From positions 350,155 to 414,154 of the forward strand of contig NW_019775432.1 in assembly GCF_001039355.2 (NCBI RefSeq): 64,000 nucleotides of DNA, given 5' to 3'. The DNA is from Lingula anatina. Lineage: Eukaryota; Brachiopoda; Lingulata; Lingulida; Lingulidae. Below the pieces are notes generated by a model that had not been told where the DNA came from, did not search any database, and was given only the letters and a program-made list of their open reading frames with translations. Below, piece by piece: positions 57,584 to 64,000 of the stretch. The stretch's first letter is position 1. Each line of letters starts with the position of its first letter. A program made the translations under genes and the position numbers.

Positions 57584-58440
57584 GCCTCTGTCACGTTACA
57601 CCGGTGTATTGAAAAGGGTACTTGAAACAGCAAGCCCACTTCCATAAACTGACCTAGATTTATGTTACAATAACCAAGGTTAGCTTGACTGAGCGGGTCA
57701 AAATCTAGGACGAAGCGTACTGGTACAAATGAAATGGGAAGCGGACTCACTATGTGAGGGGACTTCTACACCGGGTCTTTTCCTCTTCCTTCTTGTTTTC
57801 TCCTTCTTTTTTCAGCATTCTTTTCAGCCCTACAAACGTTCGAATATAAACTTCTGAAAAACAATCCCTAATCCAGTTGATGGGGATTTCACTGCGACTT
57901 GGGGTGGGCTGGCCCTGGGGGTGGTTGATTCTATTTTTACATAAAGCCATGCGTGAAGGCAGGTTTCTCGGGTTGTTACCCGTGTTCAAACCATTATCAA
58001 AGTGGACTTGCATAGATATCTATCGGGTGGTTAATGATTTAATATTTTTCGTGGATTTTATTCTTTTTTCATGGGTTTATTTTAAGATGTTTTAACATGT
58101 TCTGTATGTTATATATTAAGTAACAACAGTAACAGGAGCCCTCTTATAACAGGGCCCTTTAACAAAGCCTAATTTCAATTATCTTATCAATATTAGAGCA
58201 GGGTGCCGTGGCAAAATGGTGAACACTGCCACTCATTTCGTAGACTGAGAGAAAAAGAGGAGGGGGGGCGTTGGGAATTCAAAATAACCACGTACCGTTT
58301 TGTCGGTAAATAAAACATATGACCCAGATTCTATCCCATTTCTCAAGCTTGATCAACTAAAGGGGTGAAAAGGGTCATTCATTTTAGAAAATGTGACCCT
58401 GGTGTGAAATTGCTGGCGCAGACGCTACAACTTACTGTTG

Positions 58441-58673
58441 GGGTGCATTCCCAGAGATTTAGATCGATCCAGAGATTAAGATTTAGATCGACCTAACTCT
58501 CTGGGGGTTCACGCTAAATTGCAGTCAGCCGAGCGCGCACCATAGTTAATTACCCCTTACAGCTTTAATTAGTAGGCGGGACAGACGCTTAAGCCGGCTA
58601 AGCTGACAGTAATCTTGTGAGACTCCCCACAGGCCCTGAGGGATAGATCGATCTAAAATCTATGGAAATGGGG
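58441..58673. mobile_element. Foldback element of the GATCGATC family
   Basis: Ends GCATTCCCAGAGATTTAGATC and GATCTAAAATCTATGGAAATG. The duplicate unit near 60885 lacks it, which supports insertion after the duplication. Confidence 0.8.
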
Positions 58674-58885
58674 TCTTAGATATTGTGAAGCAAGCCAGCA
58701 CATTTTGGTTTGAAGGTATGTCGAATGAATGATTGAATATTAACTGTGTTGCATAAGAAGAAATGAATTCAGTCTTTTGAGATAACTTACTGCCGTTCTA
58801 TTATGACCGACAAAAATCCCCACACTTTTAGTAGTTAGTAATGGACGCCTGGTTTACCATCGGCGTGAGGATTGTGTGAGGATTG

Positions 58886-58886
58886 T

Positions 58887-58957
<71 letters not shown>

Positions 58958-58960
58958 TTT
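58886..58960. repeat. (ATTT)n microsatellite
   Basis: About 18 units of TTTA. Confidence 0.95.
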
Positions 58961-59762
58961 GTTTGTTTGCCTTATTTTTGTGGTAGCTATGGCTACTAAT
59001 GCTTTTATAATTGTTTTCTTTATTTAAGTCTTTTTTTCTTGTGTATTTAATTTTTTCATTACATCATTTTCTTTGTTTTTGAAAATCTTATCTTGTCTGT
59101 TTTAATTTTCAGTGGCGTCTCATGTTATAGGTAATAGTGCGCTTGCACTGAAGTTTCTTTCAGTGCATTATTTGGTTGATTCGATAAGCGGGTATACAAA
59201 CAGTTACGCTTAGACACGCAGTGACCTTGCACTCAGACAGTCGTGTCAAATATTTCTATTATGTCTAAATGGTTTACACACCAAACAGTACAGCGCGCAT
59301 GCGGTCGTCCCATACAAAGAAGTCAATTTTGGGCAACTTTGGCTTACTCGATTTTTGGATTTCTGAGTACCTTATAACGTACAACAGCTTGTGTCAACAA
59401 TGAACACTGTATTTCTTTTGTTTTATTGGGCAACTACAACTTACAATATAGTGTGTCAACAGTGAAGCTTACTAGTACTCGCTATTTCTGACTACCTTAT
59501 AACTTACATTTATGAACAGTTTGGACGGGCAAATATCACAAGGTTGACTTATTAATAAATGTTTGTGAGGGGGATAACTGTACGCTGAACGTTAGTTTTT
59601 GAATTTATGATATATTTGTGTGCAAATACACCGACAAATATGCCTCTCTGATCTATTTATTCACTGCATAGCGTCAGACCCTATTGTTAAAGGGACGAAC
59701 GAACAATGTGTAAAATTCAGTAAGTAGTAGCCTACCAACTTGTGGTAAACAAGTCTAGTTCA

Positions 59763-59837
59763 TTTTTATATATAGTCAATACAGCCTTGCATTTTCACGA
59801 GGAAAAATCCCCCTAATTCTGAGGTAGCATGACTCAT
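59763..59837 (-). promoter_or_regulatory. Predicted minus-strand promoter: kappaB-like, AP-1, TATA
   Basis: On the minus strand, ATGAGTCAT (59837-59829, palindromic AP-1) is followed by GGGGGATTTTT (about 59813-59803) and TATATATAAAAA (59774-59763). A further GAAAT...GGGAATTTTT block lies just upstream. The kappaB-like and AP-1 pair recurs at 61376-61438. No coding sequence was traced downstream. Confidence 0.4.
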
Positions 59838-60910
59838 ATCCGAAATATGGGAATTTTTATCGGTCATAATAGAACTGCAGTAAACTACGTCAAAGACCTC
59901 ATTTCTTCTAATCTAACACGGTTAATATTTAATCACCATTTGGCATATCATCAAACTTACATGTCAGTGTGTTATAAACATTAAGGTGATATGCTATTTG
60001 AAATAAAAAGCTCTATTCGAACCGTTTTAGCTGTAATATAATTATTTGTAAACCAAATCATATGGAATTGGACGTATGACATTTGTATAAAGAGTTTGAA
60101 TACAAGCCTAAATGAACGCACGTATAATTCAGACAGCAGCGGATTAAGGGGGGGGGGAGGGGAGGGGCGGGGGGTGCTGGGGGGTGGTTATGTTTTTATT
60201 ATTTTTGTGGCCATTATGAATAGCCAAGACCCAGGCAGTTGCAAAGCTCTGGAGCGGTTAACGATTTTTCAATTTAATTTTTTTAATTTAAATTTGATCC
60301 TGTATTTATCATTAATTAATATTTTATGCCACAGTAATTATGGTGTATAATTTATATTAAGGAACAACAGAAATGGGACCCTTAGATTCCAGAGAGTGAG
60401 GTGGATAAAAAATCCTTTCATCGATACTTTTAAATAGCCATGCAATAAAACAGATTTCCTATAATATTATTCTGATATGACGTTTATCATTATCTAGGAT
60501 CAAGACCCAAGCAGTGGCATAGATATCCGTGTGGGTGGGGCCCTGGGGTTGAGCAACTTTTGACAACGTGCGATGGCTACCCCTCGACAACGCCTAGTTT
60601 CCGTTATCATTATCACATTAATGGAAGAAGGGTGCCGTGGCAAAAACGGTGGATCGACTACTTTGTGAACAGTACCACTCAGTCCGAAGACATAGAGAAA
60701 GAGGGAGGGGGCGTTGGGAATTCAGAAGAACCACCATTTTGTCGGTAAATAAAAAATGTGACCCACATTTTATGCCATTCCTCAGGTTGGGTCAACTTAG
60801 GGGTTGAAAAGGGTCATTCATTTTAGAAAATATGACCCTGGTTTAAAATTGCTGGCGCAGACGCTATCACTTACTGTTAGACATTGTGAAGAAAGCCAAC
60901 ACATTTCTGA

Positions 60911-61063
60911 CAGGGGGTTCGGGGGGTTCGAAAGAACTGCCCCTTTTGCTGGAAAAAGGTCCAATCTGGATAAAACTTGATCTAGGTACATGACGTTTTT
61001 ACGGGAAAAGGCCCACTTTTTCAGAAAAAGAACCCCCCATTTGAAATTGCTGGCTACGGGCCT
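60911..61063. mobile_element. MITE of the CAGGCCCGTAGCC family, inverted, TSD TCTGA
   Basis: Right end GGCTACGGGCCT. The left end is shortened (CAGGGGGTTCGGGGGG). TCTGA flanks both sides (60906-60910 and 61064-61068). The interior is the reverse of 29485 and 31674. Confidence 0.85.
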
Positions 61064-61375
61064 TCTGAGCAATAAATTTGTATTCGTGAACAGTTTGGAC
61101 GGACAGGAATCACAAGTTTGATTCATTAATAAATGTTTGTGAGGGGGATAACCGTACTCTGAACGTTAGTTTATGAATTTATGATATATTAGTGCGTTAA
61201 TACACCGACAAATATGCCTTTCTGTTCTATTTATTCATCGCAAAGCGTCAGACGCTATTGTTATAGCAACCAATAAACAGTGTGTAACATTCAGTAAGTA
61301 CCAGCTTGTGTTAACAATGCAAGGGTAGAAGTTCATTTTCGGTCAATAAAGCCTTGCTATTTGCTTTGCGATGAA

Positions 61376-61438
61376 AAATCCCCTCGTTTTTCTTTAGGTT
61401 CAGTTGCATGACTCATAACCAAAAGTGCGGGGATTTTT
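61376..61438 (-). promoter_or_regulatory. kappaB-like and AP-1 block, second copy
   Basis: Two kappaB-like sequences (about 61376-61384 and GGGGATTTTT at 61429-61438) bracket ATGACTCAT (61408-61416). The order is the same as at 59804-59870. The TATA box seen in the first copy is not evident. Confidence 0.4.
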
Positions 61439-61639
61439 GTCGGTCATAATCGAATAGCAGTAAGCTAGCTCAAAAGATTAATTGGACTCGTTTCTTCTTA
61501 TCTAACACGCACAGTTAATGATTAATCATTCATTTGGCATATCTCCAGTCCTACATTGTCAGTGTTTTATAAAGGTGATTTACCGATTTTATTGGTTTTA
61601 CAGGTAAAATTAGTTTTTTTTTCTAACTTGTATTGACGT

Positions 61640-63200
61640 TTTATGAACCTTAGATTCAATGTATCAGGTGGCTTACCTACAAAATTCAAAACTCGTCTGA
61701 GAAGGTGAAAAAGCCGGGCTGGTTGTGCATTACTACTTTGTTACTACATTAATAAGCTGCTCGTAAGTTTGATCTTGTTGATTTCCTCGGGTAAAAAGAA
61801 AGTGAAATGGAACAAAATAATATGTCAACGGGTTTAGTACAACAACATGTAAATCATGTATTATTTTCATTTCGCCCTCCATAGAAATTATTAATACGTT
61901 TCCACACAAATTACTAATACTGACCCTATACTCCCGGCTAACCGTAACCCATACTATTTATATGGACCTCTGTTCCTAGCACTATCATTCCTACAACACC
62001 GCCCTCTGCCCTCTCAATGAGACAGCAGTTGATAGATTGGTTTTGTTGTCGGAGCGAGGGCATGCATGGTAGCTTGCGTGCAGTGTTATCTTTTTTCTTA
62101 CAAAGAAGAATTTCGCTAGTAGTCAAGAAACAGTGCCCACTCAAGCGATAAGGTACCTGATTGATCGACTTTGGGCCACGCAAAGCATTTTTTATTATTC
62201 AATTTTCCTAGTCTCAGCATTTTTACACTACTGGTACATATTCACAGATATTTCTTGAACTCTGTGATCTGGAGATTTTTTCCAAAGGAAAAATAACAAT
62301 AAAAATGATAATATTTGCCATAATAATAAAAATGGTAAACGCATCACTTCAACTGGGTGCTTGGAGTGAGTAACTACAGTTTATTTGTAGTATATCCAGT
62401 CTTGTTGACGCTGGCAGAAAAATTGTGACCGGAGCCCAACTAACACAATCGCGAAATCTTCATTGAAATAGTTCCCACTAGACCTTCAAGTATACCCCTT
62501 AGTTTTGGCCCAACATTACTGTATGCAATCAAATAAACTATCAAATTTCACCATATACCTTTAATAAGGTCAGAAGTTATCAGAAATAACCATAAACCAA
62601 TTATCTTGACTAATATTCTCTTAAAAAAACTTTATTTATTTTCCGGAAAAATGCCTCAAATTTCTTTAGAATTATGCTTCAACTGCATTATGGCACATAG
62701 ATTTTGGGTTTCTCTTATTTTATTTTTCATATTATGGAATTTTTCCCCCCCCCCCCCCCCCCCCCATATTTTTCGATGCGGTCATTTTAGCAACAGGGTG
62801 TTATATTATAAAGACTATTTACATAACGGAAGCTACTGATCTGAAAGTGTAACAGCACAGACGCTGCTCCCTGACAAAATGTGATACCAGTGACAAAACG
62901 TGATACCAGTGAACCCAGGTGACCCGATTGGTAGCGCTGGACCCCTGAACCTAACGGACTACAAGTCGTCTTGAGTATAATGTAAGTTATTTAGCACAAT
63001 TTTAAATATTTATATAAACCTTTCTATTGGAACGAAAGGTTGTAAAACAATATGAATTCGGATATAAATGACTAAGCTGCTGCAACGAAGCAGTATCGTA
63101 ACTGTGTGTGACAGGAAAAACGCTCTTGAGAGAGCTGCTGAATCAAAAGATTTTTTCATCCGTGTCAGCTGGACGCACGCTTAGAACTGCGTCATATTTG
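61640..63200. other. AT-rich stretch, nothing recognised
   Basis: A C run at about 62747-62765 and a short direct repeat (GTGATACCAGTGA) near 62882-62912. No supported gene; upstream exons of the 63642 exon may lie here but none was identified. Confidence 0.5.
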
Positions 63201-63204
63201 ACCG

Positions 63205-63422
63205 CATTCACAATCATTCACAACTAAAATCCCCCAATGTTGATCCGTGTACTAACAGATCCGAGGATCAAATATGGCCAAACCACTTGAGAGCGTACTG
63301 CGTAATCCCCTCAAGAATCTATTCAGCGTCTATTAGGGGATTATGCAGCAAGTTTTCAAGTGGGTCGGCTAATTTGATTCGTGGACTAGTTAGTCCACGG
63401 ATCAATTTGTTCTGAATGCTCC
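63205..63422. mobile_element. Inverted-repeat element with several nested palindromes
   Basis: GATCCGTGTACTAACAGATC on the left pairs with GATTCGTGGACTAGTTAGTC and CCACGGATCAA on the right. Inside, CTGCGTAATCCCCTCAAGAA pairs with TTAGGGGATTATGCAGCA. The structure is a nearly complete hairpin with no open frame. Confidence 0.7.
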
Positions 63423-63641
63423 CTGTATAATAAGTGAAACTGACAAGCTGTGAAACTACGGAACAGTGCCAATTTCTTTATTTTTGTTATGCATTTTGCA
63501 GTTTTGATGTGCATGGATAAAAAAAGGGCAAAAAATAGTAAAAAATATAAACAATGTCTCATGTGCCAAACATTAAAATATTGTAAATGTTGCTCAAAAT
63601 ATGATAATGATAATAATTAAGAGTTAATTTCGTTTTAACAG

Positions 63642-64000
63642 GCAAACTTTGATGATAGGTTGTTGCACTCTTGTAGAGCTGTCTATGGACATTTTAATAA
63701 TTTTTTTCCTACTGATACTAATTTTTCAATCGGCTGCTTAATACGAGATCATGAAAGCTCCAAAAAATGTCGATTTCCGATTAATTGCAATCTTAAAGGA
63801 AGGCCCCGTGGCGTCCCTGTTGCTAATGGTAACAAATATGGCATCCTTGTAGAGCAGCTGAAATATGCCCCCCGTGTACAGCGTCTGTGTCGTCCTCCCG
63901 GTCCTCCGACCACGTGGTCCTGGAAGATAACTATTGGAAGGCGACGCACAGGAAAGGATTGTAATTTTGTCAGGAGTTGCATCACTGAAGTCAAAGGAGG
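63642..64000 (+). CDS. Partial Cys-rich exon running off the window, unrecognised
   Basis: An acceptor (tttcgttttaacag) at 63641 opens a frame of at least 119 codons with no stop before the window ends. An upstream in-frame TAA at 63636 makes the acceptor the only plausible start of this exon. It has no Met. It reads ANFDDRLLHSCRAVYGHF, then FSIGCLIRDHE, KKCRFPINCNLKGRPRG, KYGILVEQLKYAPRVQRLC, RPPGPPTTWSWKI and GKDCNFVRSC. Six or more cysteines and several aromatic residues suggest an extracellular fold. No family recognised. The minus-strand frame here is a shadow. Confidence 0.6.

Larger units (their letters stand above)
58190..59990. repeat. Dispersed duplication, unit 1
   Basis: Shares GGGTGCCGTGGCAAAA, AGGGTCATTCATTTTAGAAAA, TGCTGGCGCAGACGCTA and later GTTTGTGAGGGGGATAAC, ACACCGACAAATATGCC and the kappaB/AP-1 block with 60600-61620. 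Unit 1 also contains a foldback element (58441-58673) and an (ATTT)n tract. Confidence 0.8.
60600..61620. repeat. Dispersed duplication, unit 2
   Basis: Second copy of the 58190-59990 landmarks, shortened, with the MITE at 60911-61063 inserted where the two units diverge. Confidence 0.8.

Noticed and set aside
57508-58013. Two minus-strand frames of 80 and 87 codons
   Set aside because: Partly inside a foldback element and without splice-consistent partners; only the small acceptor-linked piece was mentioned as a candidate.
60560-60748. 62-codon plus-strand frame
   Set aside because: Belongs to a duplicated non-coding block; the matching unit at 58.2 kb does not keep the frame.
1-64000. tRNA or rRNA genes, or retrotransposon polymerase genes
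   Set aside because: None was recognised by eye on either strand. A covariance-model or profile search would be decisive and could not be run.

Overview
This is eukaryotic, animal nuclear DNA: AT-rich, intron-containing, with GT-AG splice sites, microsatellites and many short transposons. The main gene family is IAP proteins with BIR, UBA and RING domains. The family content and single-exon or two-exon layout, frequent acatgtacatgt-type palindromes and a secreted fibrinogen-like/contactin-associated-type protein fit a lophotrochozoan, most likely a bivalve mollusc, where large IAP expansions are known. This is inference; no species is assigned.

Layout. 1-4015 and 17875-22020 are two copies of a ~4.1 kb segmental duplication. 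Each carries a three-BIR/UBA/RING IAP on the minus strand; the first copy has one nonsense codon, the second is intact (635 aa). Between them, on the plus strand, lies a damaged third IAP (9680-12200) behind a duplicated TATA/kappaB-like promoter region. A five-exon secreted-protein gene runs from 17062 to 14022 on the minus strand. 24.6-29.2 kb holds a two-exon IAP that kept only two BIRs and has a new C-terminus, followed by a scrambled IAP relic. 30.2-34.6 kb is a tandem duplication with a small two-pass membrane protein, intact in one unit and broken in the other. 36.1-38.7 kb is an intact two-exon three-BIR/UBA/RING IAP.

42-62 kb is rich in duplicated promoter-like blocks (kappaB-like sites, AP-1 or CRE palindromes, TATA boxes) and foldback/MITE elements. 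It contains a three-exon gene for an unrecognised charged, nuclear-looking protein (45178-44015). It also contains a predicted chimera (53415-52159) in which a related N-terminal exon is spliced in frame to a truncated IAP (one BIR plus UBA). An unrecognised cysteine-rich exon runs off the right edge (63642-64000).

How it fits together. The window looks like an actively rearranging IAP cluster: segmental and tandem duplication, domain loss, internal UBA and RING duplication, inversion and exon shuffling. Repeated palindromic kappaB-like motifs suggest, but do not prove, stress or immune-inducible transcription. All splice models were built by eye from splice motifs and phase; none has transcript support here.
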